From: an uncultured Algimonas sp. | GTDB lineage: Bacteria; Pseudomonadota; Alphaproteobacteria; Caulobacterales; Maricaulaceae | Assembly: GCA_937923575.1 (NCBI GenBank) | Contig: CALDUL010000025.1 | Location: 1 to 43,048 of the forward strand | DNA: 43,048 nucleotides | Direction of reading: 5' to 3' | Part shown: positions 26,307 to 35,139 of the stretch, piece by piece | How positions within the stretch are numbered: position 1 is the first letter of the stretch | Layout: each line of letters opens with the position of its first letter | Made by a program: the position numbers and the translations under genes | Notes under the pieces: generated by a model | Databases searched by the model: none | Seen by the model: the letters and a program-made list of their open reading frames with translations, nothing else | Told to the model about the DNA's origin: nothing

Positions 26307-27368
26307 CTAACGCCAGTCGCGGCGCTCCGCCAGTCGCATACGGCCGATCTCCTCGGCTATCGCGGATGTGGTGGAGCCCTCCTTGCGGGCACGGGTGAAG
26401 ACTTCGTCCATCGTCTCCTCCAGCTCGTCGAGCTTTCCGCGCACCCACTCCGGATCGTAGCGGTCATATGAGACCTCCGCGTCGACATTGATGATACCGC
26501 CGGCATTGATGACGTAGTCGGGCGCGTAGAGCTTGCCCGCGCGCGCAACATGCTCGGCCATGGCGGGCGTGGCGAGCTGATTATTGGCGGCGCCTGCAAT
26601 GATCTTGGCCGTGATCTGCGGCAGGGTCTTGGCATTGATCGCACCGCCCAGTGCACAAGGCGAGAACACATCGACGGGCTGCGCGTGGATCGCGTCGGTC
26701 GCGACGATCTTTGCGCCGAGCTCCGACTTCGCGCGCGCTGTCACCGCGTCGTTGATGTCTGCCACGATAAGTGATGCGCCCGCCTGCGAAAGGTGTTCCG
26801 CCAAGGCGTAACCGACATGACCGAGCCCCTGCACGGCGACGCTGCGGCCTTCCAACGTGTCGGAGCCAAAAGCATGGCGCAGCGCGACACGGATGCCGCG
26901 AAACACGCCGTCTGCCGTCACGGGCGACGGGTCACCAGAGGTATCGGGCAGTCCGGCGACAAAATCGGTCTGCGTCTTGATCGTGACCATATCGGCGGGC
27001 GACACGCCGACGTCTTCGGCCGTCACGTAAGTCCCGGCGACATCGTTCACGGCACGACCATAGGCGCGGAAAAGTGCCTCGCGGTCAAACTGATCGCTAG
27101 CAAAATTTGCGGGCCGCATGATGACGCCCTTGCCACCGCCAATACCCAGCCGGGCGACGGCATTCTTATAGCTCATCGCGCGCGACAGGCGCAGCGCATC
27201 GGTCAGCGCGTCGGCGTCCGATGCATAGCTCCAAAAGCGCGTGCCCCCGCTGGCCGGGCCGCGGTTCGTATTGTGCACGGCAATAAAAGCGCGCAGGCCG
27301 GACGCCTCGTCGTGAAAGGCGTGGACCGCCTCGTGTCCGTCGAAATCAGGGTGCGAGAAGATGCTCAT
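26307..27368 (-). CDS. Leucine/phenylalanine/valine dehydrogenase-like enzyme
   Basis: A 353-residue NAD(P)-dependent amino-acid dehydrogenase that would deaminate a branched-chain or aromatic amino acid to its 2-oxo acid. GGTRFWSYAS and MSYKNAVARLGIGGGKGVI carry the catalytic Lys residues. TAEDVGVSPADM and the Rossmann motif VAVQGLGHVGYALAEHL (GxGxxG) follow, with PCALGGAIN and GAANNQL. The length and the absence of a long C-terminal extension favour a Leu/Val dehydrogenase over glutamate dehydrogenase. ATG 27368 has TAAGG upstream. It starts 51 bp after the CobT-like gene. Confidence 0.9.
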   Translation of the reverse strand: MSIFSHPDFDGHEAVHAFHDEASGLRAFIAVHNTNRGPASGGTRFWSYASDADALTDALRLSRAMSYKNAVARLGIGGGKGVIMRPANFASDQFDREALFRAYGRAVNDVAGTYVTAEDVGVSPADMVTIKTQTDFVAGLPDTSGDPSPVTADGVFRGIRVALRHAFGSDTLEGRSVAVQGLGHVGYALAEHLSQAGASLIVADINDAVTARAKSELGAKIVATDAIHAQPVDVFSPCALGGAINAKTLPQITAKIIAGAANNQLATPAMAEHVARAGKLYAPDYVINAGGIINVDAEVSYDRYDPEWVRGKLDELEETMDEVFTRARKEGSTTSAIAEEIGRMRLAERRDWR

Positions 27369-27419
27369 GTGCGAGCCTTACTCCGTCATCTGCGCAATGC
27401 GAGTTGCGAAATCGCGGCG

Positions 27420-28397
27420 CTAGCGGGAAAGCGTGCCCAGCCCGGCGGCGGCGGCCTGCAGGACTTGCAAGGCCAGTGCCCCGCCCGTGCCGTCGCCGAT
27501 ATTGACGTCGAGGTCGAGCACAGGCGCGAGATCCAGCCGATCGAGCAGCGCGCGGTGTGCCGGCTCGCCCGAGACATGGCCCGCAACGCAATGCGCCACG
27601 GCCTCTGGGGCGATAGCGTGGGCGACGGCTGCGGCGGCTGTGACGACATAGCCGTCGAGTATGACTGGAATGCGCTGGTGGGCGCAGGCGATTATCGCGC
27701 CCACTGTGCCCGCCAGATCGCGTCCGCCAAAGGCGCGCAGCACATCCAGCGGGTTTCCCATCAGATCGGCATTGGCGCGGGCGCCTTCGCGCACGGCGTC
27801 AATGCGCGCCAAGCCCTTTTCACCCGTTCCGCTGGCCCAATATTCCGCCGTTCCGCCGAACAGCCCCAGCGCAATCGCGGCCGCGGCCGTGGCAGAACCA
27901 AAGCCCGCATTGCCCATGACGACGACGTCCGCGCCTTCCGCCACGACTTCCATGCCAAAGGCGATGGCGGCCGCGCAGTCGCGCTCAGACAGGCTCGGTC
28001 CCTGACGGAGGTCGGCGGCCGGATATTCAGTCCCGAACTCATAGACCTTGAATGCCGCGCCCGCCGCTTGGGCCACACCGCGGACGGCGCATTGGCCCTC
28101 GGACAGTCCCACGACACGCGTCTTCGCACCGTGAACCGCATCGTCGGCGACGCCCTGACTTCCCGTAAATACGGCGACCAGCGGACGCGCCAGCCGCGGC
28201 TCGTCCTGGCCCTGGACCGACACGATCCGCGCCAGCGGTACCGCCAGACGGCCCAGCGGGCGCAGGTCCTGGCCGACACTGTCGGCCGCGCTCAACAATT
28301 CGGAATAGCGACTATCCTCGCGCGCCGGGACCGATCTGGCGAGCGCCCGGATATCGTCAAAGGGCGAACCGCCCGCGGCTGTGTCTGAATCACTCAT
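27420..28397 (-). CDS. CobT-like protein with divergent active site
   Basis: A 325-residue homologue of nicotinate-nucleotide:dimethylbenzimidazole phosphoribosyltransferase (CobT), recognised by overall pattern and by MGNPLDVLRAFGGRDLAG and LLDRLDLAPVLDLDVNIGDGTGGALAL. Conserved motifs differ from the classical enzyme: GEMGIG is GNAGFG (162-167), and the catalytic-base motif GEGTGA is GDGTGG (301-306). GDHGV is GSQGV (79-83), and KPPGSLG is absent. It may use another substrate, be weakly active, or be a non-catalytic paralogue. No other cobalamin gene is in the window. It sits upstream of the leucine-dehydrogenase gene on the same strand. Confidence 0.8.
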   Translation of the reverse strand: MSDSDTAAGGSPFDDIRALARSVPAREDSRYSELLSAADSVGQDLRPLGRLAVPLARIVSVQGQDEPRLARPLVAVFTGSQGVADDAVHGAKTRVVGLSEGQCAVRGVAQAAGAAFKVYEFGTEYPAADLRQGPSLSERDCAAAIAFGMEVVAEGADVVVMGNAGFGSATAAAAIALGLFGGTAEYWASGTGEKGLARIDAVREGARANADLMGNPLDVLRAFGGRDLAGTVGAIIACAHQRIPVILDGYVVTAAAAVAHAIAPEAVAHCVAGHVSGEPAHRALLDRLDLAPVLDLDVNIGDGTGGALALQVLQAAAAGLGTLSR

Positions 28398-28497
28398 GCG
28401 GGCGGTCTAGGGCGCTTCGCTGAACCCGTCAGCCCTTTTCATTTGATTAACCCTGTCGCTTTCCGCCGCATTAGCGTTGCAGCGTTAGACGGAGGGC

Positions 28498-29031
28498 ATG
28501 AGCGATTCCCTGCTGACCAACCTCGGATTCTGCGCCGTCATCGGCGGGCTGGGCGGCTATTACCTGCACGGCCAGATTAAAGAACGCCAGCAAGCCGCGG
28601 TCATTCAGCCCGCCACACCGGAGCAAAGCGCGGTCGCCATCTCTCCCGCCGCGCGTCCGCAGAGCGCCTCCGTCGTGTCCCTGCCCCGCGTGAACGGACA
28701 GTTCTTCACCCAGGCTCGGGTCAACAGCGGCTCCGTGCGCTTTCTCGTCGATACGGGGGCAAGCAGCGTTGCGCTGACGCTGGACGATGCGCGTCGTGCC
28801 GGGATCGACCCGCGCGCGCTGCAATATACGATCACCGTCAACACGGCGAATGGCCAGACCAAGGCCGCGCCGGTGACGCTGAAGGATGTGCAGATCGGCG
28901 GCATTCGCGTGCGCAATGTCGAAGGGCTGGTGCTGGCCGATGGCCTGCATATTTCCCTGCTCGGCATGACGTTTCTGGGCGAGCTGCAGAAGGTCGAGGC
29001 GACCCCGACGCAGCTGATGATGCGACTCTAG
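28498..29031 (+). CDS. Membrane-anchored retropepsin-like aspartic protease (TIGR02281-type)
   Basis: A 177-residue protein. A short hydrophobic N-terminal segment (about 5-22) is followed by a linker and a single retropepsin-like domain. The active-site motif is FLVDTGASSVALT (about 83-95), and the flap-to-end part includes NTANGQTKAAPV and LLGMTFL. Retropepsin-like enzymes need two such domains, so it should work as a dimer in the periplasm. ATG 28498 is preceded by GGAGGG. Its stop overlaps that of the convergent TauE gene. The target is unknown. Confidence 0.88.
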   Translation: MSDSLLTNLGFCAVIGGLGGYYLHGQIKERQQAAVIQPATPEQSAVAISPAARPQSASVVSLPRVNGQFFTQARVNSGSVRFLVDTGASSVALTLDDARRAGIDPRALQYTITVNTANGQTKAAPVTLKDVQIGGIRVRNVEGLVLADGLHISLLGMTFLGELQKVEATPTQLMMRL

Positions 29032-29876
29032 AATATGCCCGTCTTGCGCGCCATATTGGCCGCAACCGCGATCAGCAGATAGCCGAAGATGCGCCGCAGC
29101 GGCACGGCCGAGAGCTTATGCGCGGCCTTTGTCCCGAGCGGGACCATGAACCACGCCGCTGCCACGATCAGCGCAAAGCCCGCCAGATTGACATAGCCCA
29201 GCGAGAACGGCGGACGGCCGCTGATACCCCAGCCCGACAGGATGAACCCCAGCGTTGCGGGCAGGGCGATGGCGAGGCCAAACCCCGCCGCCGTCCCGAT
29301 CGCGCGGTGCACGGGCACGCCGCATAGCGTCAGTAGCGGGACGGAGATCGAGCCGCCGCCTATGCCCATGACAGCCGAGAGCGCACCGACGGCGCTGCCT
29401 GCGATGGGCGGCGCGAGGCCTCCGGGAACAGAACGGCGCAGCACGAAGCTGGGCCGCCCGATGATAAACTGCAGGGCCACGAACCCGGCCACGACCGCGA
29501 AGATCAGCGTCAGCGTGTCGGAGCGCAATCGCGGCGCGAGCCACCACGCACCGATGAAAGCGCCGACCCCGATCCAGAGCGCGTAGGAGCGCCACCAGGC
29601 TTTTGCGATCGGCTGCGGCCAGATGAGTTCTGTTGCAACGCTATCGCGCGCAAGATGGCCGCGCGTGCTGCGCCAGCCATTGACGATGATCACGGATGCG
29701 CTGGTCGCGACCGCGCAGTGCATCAATACGCCCTCGCCCACGCCGAGCCGGTCAAAGGCGAAGAACAGCGCGGGCACCATGACGGCCCCGCCGCCGATCC
29801 CGAACAGTCCAGCCGTGAAGCCGGCGATCGCGCCAACGCCGAGCAGCAGGGCGATGAGGGGAAGAAGGTCGCTCAA
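29028..29876 (-). CDS. TauE/SafE family membrane transporter
   Basis: A 282-residue protein with about eight TM segments and the two internal repeats of the family: GFTAGLFGIGGGAVMVPAL and GALSAVMGIGGGSISVPLL. The family exports or takes up sulfur-containing or other small anions. The start is most likely TTG 29876, which overlaps the dusA stop (TTGA) and has CAGGAGAAGG upstream; the frame stays open further up, inside dusA, in sequence without family similarity. It is thus coupled to dusA. Confidence 0.88.
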   Translation of the reverse strand: MSDLLPLIALLLGVGAIAGFTAGLFGIGGGAVMVPALFFAFDRLGVGEGVLMHCAVATSASVIIVNGWRSTRGHLARDSVATELIWPQPIAKAWWRSYALWIGVGAFIGAWWLAPRLRSDTLTLIFAVVAGFVALQFIIGRPSFVLRRSVPGGLAPPIAGSAVGALSAVMGIGGGSISVPLLTLCGVPVHRAIGTAAGFGLAIALPATLGFILSGWGISGRPPFSLGYVNLAGFALIVAAAWFMVPLGTKAAHKLSAVPLRRIFGYLLIAVAANMARKTGIF

Positions 29877-30859
29877 GCCGCCTTCTCCTGCATCAGCGCC
29901 ACGCCGTTCGCCACAATCTGCGAAGGCGGCAGCTTGGCGGAGAGACCCTCGGACAGAGTCCGCCGCCACGCCCGCGCGCCCGGCTGTCCAGCGAGCAGCC
30001 CCATGATGTGGCGCACCGTCGCCTTGGCCGAGCGGTCATAGTCCTGAACGCGCTCCAGATAGCGGACCATCGCTTCCGCCGCCTCCATGCGGGTGAGGCC
30101 CGGCGCTGGCTCGCCATAGACCGGATCGACGGCCGTCAGCGTCCACGGATCGTGATAGGCCGCGCGCCCCATCATGAAGCCGTCCAGCGCGCCCGCTTCG
30201 CTCAGCCCGTGCGCGACCTTCTCGATCTGGCCATTGAGCATGATGCGCAGCTCCGGATAGCGCGCCTTCACCCTGCGAACGCGGTCATAGTCGATGGGTG
30301 GGACGGTCCGGTTTTCCTTGGGCGAAAGCCCTTGCAGCCACGCTTTGCGCGCGTGGATGATGAAGGTCGTACAGCCAGCTTGCGCAACCGTTTCGATAAA
30401 GCGCGGCAGGGTCTCGTCCATATTCTGATCATCGATCCCGAGACGGCATTTGACGGTCACATCCGTCTCACCCGCCCCGTCGCGCATGGCGGTAAATAGC
30501 TCTGCCACCAACTCCGGCTCGGCCATCAGACAGGCGCCAAAGCGCCCCGACTGCACACGGTCGGACGGGCAGCCGACATTCAGATTGATCTCGTCATAGC
30601 CATATTCCGCGCCGATCCGGCTCGCCTCGCGCAGCTTGGCCGGGTCGGAGCCACCGATCTGCAGCGCGACCGGATGCTCGATCCTGTCGTAGCCGAGCAG
30701 CCGCTCCGTCGGTCCAAACAGCACCGCATCCGCAACCACCATTTCGGTATAGAGCCGCACGCGCCCCGACAGCAGACGATGAAAGAACCGGCAATGCCGA
30801 TCCGTCCAGTCCATCATCGGTGCGACGGAAATCTCGTAGTTATCAGACGCCGCGGTCAT
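29873..30859 (-). CDS. dusA: tRNA-dihydrouridine synthase DusA
   Basis: A 328-residue FMN enzyme that reduces uridines 20/20a in the tRNA D-loop. VAPMMDWTDRHCRFFHRLL at the N-terminus is the DusA-type start of the FMN barrel. NLNVGCPSDRVQSGRFGACL includes the catalytic Cys. FIIHARKAWLQGLSPKENR and FMMGRAAYHDPW are strong DusA markers. It starts at ATG 30859 and is followed without a gap by the TauE-type gene. Confidence 0.95.
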   Translation of the reverse strand: MTAASDNYEISVAPMMDWTDRHCRFFHRLLSGRVRLYTEMVVADAVLFGPTERLLGYDRIEHPVALQIGGSDPAKLREASRIGAEYGYDEINLNVGCPSDRVQSGRFGACLMAEPELVAELFTAMRDGAGETDVTVKCRLGIDDQNMDETLPRFIETVAQAGCTTFIIHARKAWLQGLSPKENRTVPPIDYDRVRRVKARYPELRIMLNGQIEKVAHGLSEAGALDGFMMGRAAYHDPWTLTAVDPVYGEPAPGLTRMEAAEAMVRYLERVQDYDRSAKATVRHIMGLLAGQPGARAWRRTLSEGLSAKLPPSQIVANGVALMQEKAA

Positions 30860-30921
30860 GGCCGCGACTTGGGCGCGGGCAAGCGAGGCGTCAAGCCGCC
30901 CGCCTCACTTCACCGCCCACC

Positions 30922-32457
30922 TCACTCCGCCGCAAGCGTATCGATCAGAACGGTGCGCCCGTCCTCGCGGCGAATGCCGGCGAGTTTGCGAGCATAGTCC
31001 TTCTTGGTCTCGACATCCATGCCGCGCAGGATCTGAATACGCTGCGCCTGCGGGCTGCCTGCCCCGTGGAGCGATTCGGTCAGGTAGCCGACGGCGTTGC
31101 GGCCCAGCGTCATGTTCTCGATCAGACGCAAGATACGCCGGCGGTCTTCGACGCTATGGTCCGTCGCGCCCTGGAGGTATTTTTCCAGCATTGGGCCGGT
31201 GTGGTCGCTCTCGAAATCGGCGTCGCTGGGCAGGGTCACCATAATGCCGCCTGCAAGGTCCTGCGCCAGTCGCGAGATTTCGTAAGGGAAGCGCGTGACA
31301 TTGTGTTTGCAGACATTGGCCAGCATCGGGTCGTTCATCCAGATGCCGGATTCGAGCTGCGAGGCCTCATGCGAGGACGCGATGGCGGAGCTGTAGATGG
31401 TCTCGTTGAGATGGGTCATCTCCACCAGCTTGTCCTTGATGTGCGATGCGGCTTCCGCGCCGTTCTGCTCGGCAATGGACGCTGCCGCGCCGACCATGAC
31501 GTCGCCCAGCCCCGTTTTGCAGACATAGCTTGCACGGTGATAGCTGGTGAACCGGCTGACCATTTCCTGCGCGAACTCATATTCGCCGTCCATCAGCACG
31601 TGCTCCCAAGGGATGAAGACGTCGTCGAACACGGCCAGCACTTCCTGCCCGCCGTAAGTGGCATTGCCCTTGTCGATATCGCCCGCTTCGAGCGCACGCG
31701 CGTCGCAACTTTGTCGGCCGTAGATGAAGGTCATGCCGTGGGCGTCTGCCGGGACGAGGCCGACAACCGCATAATCTTTGTCATTTGGGCCCAAGTTCAT
31801 CGTCGGCATGACGCAGATCCAGTGGCTGTTCCAACCCCCGGTCATGTGGGCCTTGGCCCCGGTGACATAGAGCCCGTCATCTGTGCGGCGCGTGACGCGC
31901 ATGAAGAGATCGGGGTCCGCCTGCTGATGCGGGCGCTTTGACCGATCGCCCTTGGGGTCGGTCATGCCCGCGCCGAGGATGATGTTATTGCGCTGGGCCT
32001 GCTCCATGAAGCGCAGATAGCGGGCGTGGTATTCCGTGCCGTGTTTGGCGTCGATATCGTAAGTGATGGAGTGCAGCACGGACACAGTGTCGAGCCCGGC
32101 GCAGCGCTGGAAGCAGGTGCCCGTCAACTGCCCCATCTTCCGCTGCATGCGGTTCTTCATAACGAGGTCTTGAGGGCTTTCCACCAGATGCAGAAAGCGG
32201 TTCACCCGCTCCCCGGTCAGCGGGCTGTGCGCGCTCGCAAGCTCCGGATCTTCCAGGGCCAGCTCATAGCTCCGCGCCAGCGCATTGATGGACGGCCGGA
32301 TGACGGGATGATCGACCGGGTCCGCGACACGCTCGCCAAACAGGAACAGCTCGATCTCTCGCTCCCGTAAAGAGTCGATATAGTCATCGCCCGTGACGAT
32401 GGGCGAAAATCGGCTCCAGCGTTGTTCGGCCGTTTCCTCGCGCTGCAGAACTCCCAT
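30922..32457 (-). CDS. 4-Hydroxybutyryl-CoA dehydratase-like flavoprotein (AbfD/HpaB superfamily)
   Basis: A 511-residue protein that follows clostridial AbfD closely as I recall it: GERVADPVDHPVIRPSIN, GAGMTDPKGDRS, FIYGRQSCDARALE and TESLHGAGSPQAQRIQIL. AbfD uses FAD and a [4Fe-4S] cluster held by three Cys and one His to dehydrate 4-hydroxybutyryl-CoA. The candidate ligands here are C115 and C119 (TCFQRCAG), H307 and C313 (YHRASYVCK). The His-to-Cys spacing is 6, against 7 in AbfD (H292/C299), so one residue is missing. The HpaB flavin hydroxylases are the alternative. It starts 3 bp after the PQQ dehydrogenase stop. Confidence 0.82.
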   Translation of the reverse strand: MGVLQREETAEQRWSRFSPIVTGDDYIDSLREREIELFLFGERVADPVDHPVIRPSINALARSYELALEDPELASAHSPLTGERVNRFLHLVESPQDLVMKNRMQRKMGQLTGTCFQRCAGLDTVSVLHSITYDIDAKHGTEYHARYLRFMEQAQRNNIILGAGMTDPKGDRSKRPHQQADPDLFMRVTRRTDDGLYVTGAKAHMTGGWNSHWICVMPTMNLGPNDKDYAVVGLVPADAHGMTFIYGRQSCDARALEAGDIDKGNATYGGQEVLAVFDDVFIPWEHVLMDGEYEFAQEMVSRFTSYHRASYVCKTGLGDVMVGAAASIAEQNGAEAASHIKDKLVEMTHLNETIYSSAIASSHEASQLESGIWMNDPMLANVCKHNVTRFPYEISRLAQDLAGGIMVTLPSDADFESDHTGPMLEKYLQGATDHSVEDRRRILRLIENMTLGRNAVGYLTESLHGAGSPQAQRIQILRGMDVETKKDYARKLAGIRREDGRTVLIDTLAAE

Positions 32458-32460
32458 CGC

Positions 32461-34611
32461 CTAGTTCGTGTTCACGTCGGAATGGGCCTGGTTCAGCACA
32501 TAGGCGCGGACGTTTTCCATCTCCTCGTCTGAGAGCACATCGGCGAAGGACACCATGCCATTTTCCTGCAGCGCGCCGTCATGGAGCACTTCGTCCCAGA
32601 GCTCCTTGTCACCGGAATATTCGCTCCAGCGCAGGTCGGGCAGAACGCCCGAGCTTTGCACGAACGGCCCGTGGCAGACCATGCAATTGCGCGAGTAGTG
32701 GACAAGGCCGGACTGGATCTGCTCGGCTGTTCCAAAGCTCGCCGCTTTGGGCGTCAGGTCGCGCTGGACCATCTGCACAGGCGGCAATTCCTTCTCGCCG
32801 CCGACCTTGAAGGTCACGACCTTGCCAACAGTCGATTCGACTTTCTGGTCATAGGCATAGCCCGCCGAAAGAGCATAGGCAGAGCCCCAGCCCGTCGTGA
32901 TGGTGACGTATTGCTCGCCGTCGATCATGAACGTGCCCGGCCCCGAGGCCGCGCCGGATCGCACGTCGGACGCCCAGAGCTTCTCGCCCGTCGCCGCGTC
33001 ATAGGCCGCAAACTCGCCCTCGAGCTGGCCTTGAAAGACCAGCCCGCCTGCGGTCGAGAGCACGCCGCCATTCCAGGCGTTGTTGTGCTCGACCGCCCAG
33101 CGCTCCTCATTCTTGATCGGGTCCCAAGCGATGAGACGCCCCTTCAGCGTCGAGCGCACCATCTTGCGGATCTCAGGCGTGAATTCGGTCGGAATGCCCG
33201 CCGCGAAGTCCACGCCGGTATTCCATTTGGTCGGGCTGCTTTCCGCGAGCGGATCGACGACATAGGCCTGCGGCAGTTCCTGCGCCGGAATGTAGGCAAG
33301 GTTCAGTTCCGGACTAAACGCCATCGGATGCCAGTTATGCGCGCCTAGCGGGCCGGGCGTCTGGAAGTGCGGCACGCTCTGATCGCGCGCCTCTGCCGTC
33401 ACGATGGGACGACCGCTCTCGTCCAGCCCTTCGGCCCAGTTCTGCGGCACAAAATTCTTAGCATGGATGAACTCGCCCGTGCCCGCGTCGATGACGTAGA
33501 AAAAGCCGTTCTTCGGTGCCTGCATGGCGACGCGGCGGGAGGCGCCGTTCTCTCCGAGTGGCAGATCGGCGAGAATAATGGTCTGCGTCGCGGTGTAGTC
33601 CCAGGTGTCGCCGGGCGTCGTCTGGAAGTGCCAGGCATATTCACCCGTATCGGCATCGACGGCGACGATGGAGGACAGGAACAGATTGTCCTTGCCTGAC
33701 GGGTCGCGCCGTTCCCAATTCCAGGGTGAGCCATTGCCAACACCGAAGATCACGCGGTCATTGACCTCGTCATAGACGATCGAATCCCAGACGGTCCCGC
33801 CGCCGCCCTCCGTCGTCCACTTGCCCGTATCGCCCCAGGACACATTGCCGACCTTGACGAAGGCATCATCTGAAGCCTCGCCGTCAGGCTGCTTGTTCGG
33901 GTTGGGCACGGTGTAGAAGCGCCAGACTTTCTTGCCTGTATCGGTGTCGTAAGCGCTGACATAGCCGCGCACGCCCAACTCCGCGCCGCCATTGCCAATC
34001 AACACCTTGCCGTCGACCACGCGGGGGGCGCCCGTAATGGTGTAGGGCTTGTCCTGATCGACCGTGACGACGGACCATTCGAGCTTACCCGTCTTGGCGT
34101 CAAGCGCCTGCAGACGGCCGTCGATGACGCCGACAAAGACCTTGCCGTCATACACCGCCACGCCGCGGTTCACGACATCACAGCAGGCCTTGATCGCCAT
34201 GGATCGGTCCACATCCGGCTCGTGCACCCAGAGCTCTTCTCCCGTCTTGGCGTCGAGCGCATAGACGATCGACCAGGCCGAGGTGACATACATGACGCCG
34301 TCGACCACAATCGGCGTGCTTTCCACGCCGCGATTGGTCGCGAGATCGTAGGACCACGCCACGCCGAGCTCTCCGACGTTTTCCTTGTTAATCTGCGTCA
34401 GCGTCGAGTGGCGCTGCTCGTCATAAGTGCCGCCATAGGACAGCCATTCCTCGCCCGCCGAAGCAGTCTTGATGCGGTTGTCATCGACGGCGGCGAATGT
34501 CGCGGCCGGCTTTTCGGCGCTTGCTGCCTCCTTCGTATCCGGCGCGCTCCCCGTGCAGGCGGTGAGCAAGAACATGGCGGTTGTCGCCAACAAAGCAGAG
34601 CGTATCATCAT
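32461..34611 (-). CDS. PQQ-dependent alcohol dehydrogenase with cytochrome c domain (quinohaemoprotein, lipobox)
   Basis: A 716-residue protein starting at ATG 34611 (GGGGA upstream; the next codon is also ATG). The N-terminus is a signal peptide with lipobox LTAC (Cys 19), so a lipid anchor is predicted. The beta-propeller domain has repeated GxVxAxDxxTGxxxW motifs, the vicinal disulfide pair KACCDVVNRG that sits over PQQ, and the catalytic-Asp region PGDTWDYTATQ. A C-terminal cytochrome c domain (about 615-716) has the haem motif RNCMVCHG. It would oxidise an alcohol in the periplasm and pass electrons to a cytochrome; the substrate is unknown. The AbfD-like gene follows 3 bp later. Confidence 0.93.
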   Translation of the reverse strand: MMIRSALLATTAMFLLTACTGSAPDTKEAASAEKPAATFAAVDDNRIKTASAGEEWLSYGGTYDEQRHSTLTQINKENVGELGVAWSYDLATNRGVESTPIVVDGVMYVTSAWSIVYALDAKTGEELWVHEPDVDRSMAIKACCDVVNRGVAVYDGKVFVGVIDGRLQALDAKTGKLEWSVVTVDQDKPYTITGAPRVVDGKVLIGNGGAELGVRGYVSAYDTDTGKKVWRFYTVPNPNKQPDGEASDDAFVKVGNVSWGDTGKWTTEGGGGTVWDSIVYDEVNDRVIFGVGNGSPWNWERRDPSGKDNLFLSSIVAVDADTGEYAWHFQTTPGDTWDYTATQTIILADLPLGENGASRRVAMQAPKNGFFYVIDAGTGEFIHAKNFVPQNWAEGLDESGRPIVTAEARDQSVPHFQTPGPLGAHNWHPMAFSPELNLAYIPAQELPQAYVVDPLAESSPTKWNTGVDFAAGIPTEFTPEIRKMVRSTLKGRLIAWDPIKNEERWAVEHNNAWNGGVLSTAGGLVFQGQLEGEFAAYDAATGEKLWASDVRSGAASGPGTFMIDGEQYVTITTGWGSAYALSAGYAYDQKVESTVGKVVTFKVGGEKELPPVQMVQRDLTPKAASFGTAEQIQSGLVHYSRNCMVCHGPFVQSSGVLPDLRWSEYSGDKELWDEVLHDGALQENGMVSFADVLSDEEMENVRAYVLNQAHSDVNTN

Positions 34612-34701
34612 ATTTCCCCGAAGCGCGGGTGTTTGCACCCGTCAAATCCAGGACATGACTAGCCTCCAAACGCCCCAGCTCAAAGGGGGCAGATGCGCGC
34701 A

Positions 34702-35139
34702 TCAGCAGTGCGCTAAGGCCGCGCTCCAGTCCGGCACGGCCGGAGAGCCGAAATATACGAGCTTGCCCTCAAACCGTTCCTGCCCCCGCCCGCGATCGTG
34801 GTCGTCAATCAGCACGTCGCCGCGCAGCAGCGATTTGTCCGGTGCGATGATGAGGCGGTGACACATCTCAAACCCCAGATGATCTTCGACCCAGAGCCGC
34901 TTTTCCGTGTAGCTGAGCGGATTGAAGACAGACGGCGCAGTGAGAATCCAGAGGTCGATCTGAGGGTCGTTGCTGAGCTGTATCATGGCTTCGAGCGCGC
35001 CCGGTATCGGAGCCAATCCGCGGTAGAAACCGGGTCGGCTCTGCGGGTATTCGCGCTCCGGCTCCGCCTTTCGACCTTCTGCCACGGCGCCCTCGAAGTC
35101 GCAGAGCACGCCGTCCATATCGACATAGACGCGCCGCAT
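34702..35139 (-). CDS. 5'(3')-Deoxyribonucleotidase-like HAD phosphatase
   Basis: A 145-residue HAD-fold protein of the NT5C type. Motif I is VYVDMDGVLCDFEGAV (nucleophile Asp), motif II is the Thr in WILTAPS, and motifs III/IV are APDKSLLRGDVLIDDHDRG. The family removes phosphate from nucleoside monophosphates. ATG 35139 overlaps the nrtR stop by one base (TGATG); GTG 35142 is possible. As the last gene of the prs-nadV-nrtR unit it might act on a nucleotide by-product of that pathway, which is inferred from position. Confidence 0.85.
   Translation of the reverse strand: MRRVYVDMDGVLCDFEGAVAEGRKAEPEREYPQSRPGFYRGLAPIPGALEAMIQLSNDPQIDLWILTAPSVFNPLSYTEKRLWVEDHLGFEMCHRLIIAPDKSLLRGDVLIDDHDRGRGQERFEGKLVYFGSPAVPDWSAALAHC

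Noticed and set aside
27420-28397. Cobalamin riboswitch near the CobT-like gene
   Set aside because: The gap 28398-28497 is only 100 bp and I see no B12-box-like sequence.
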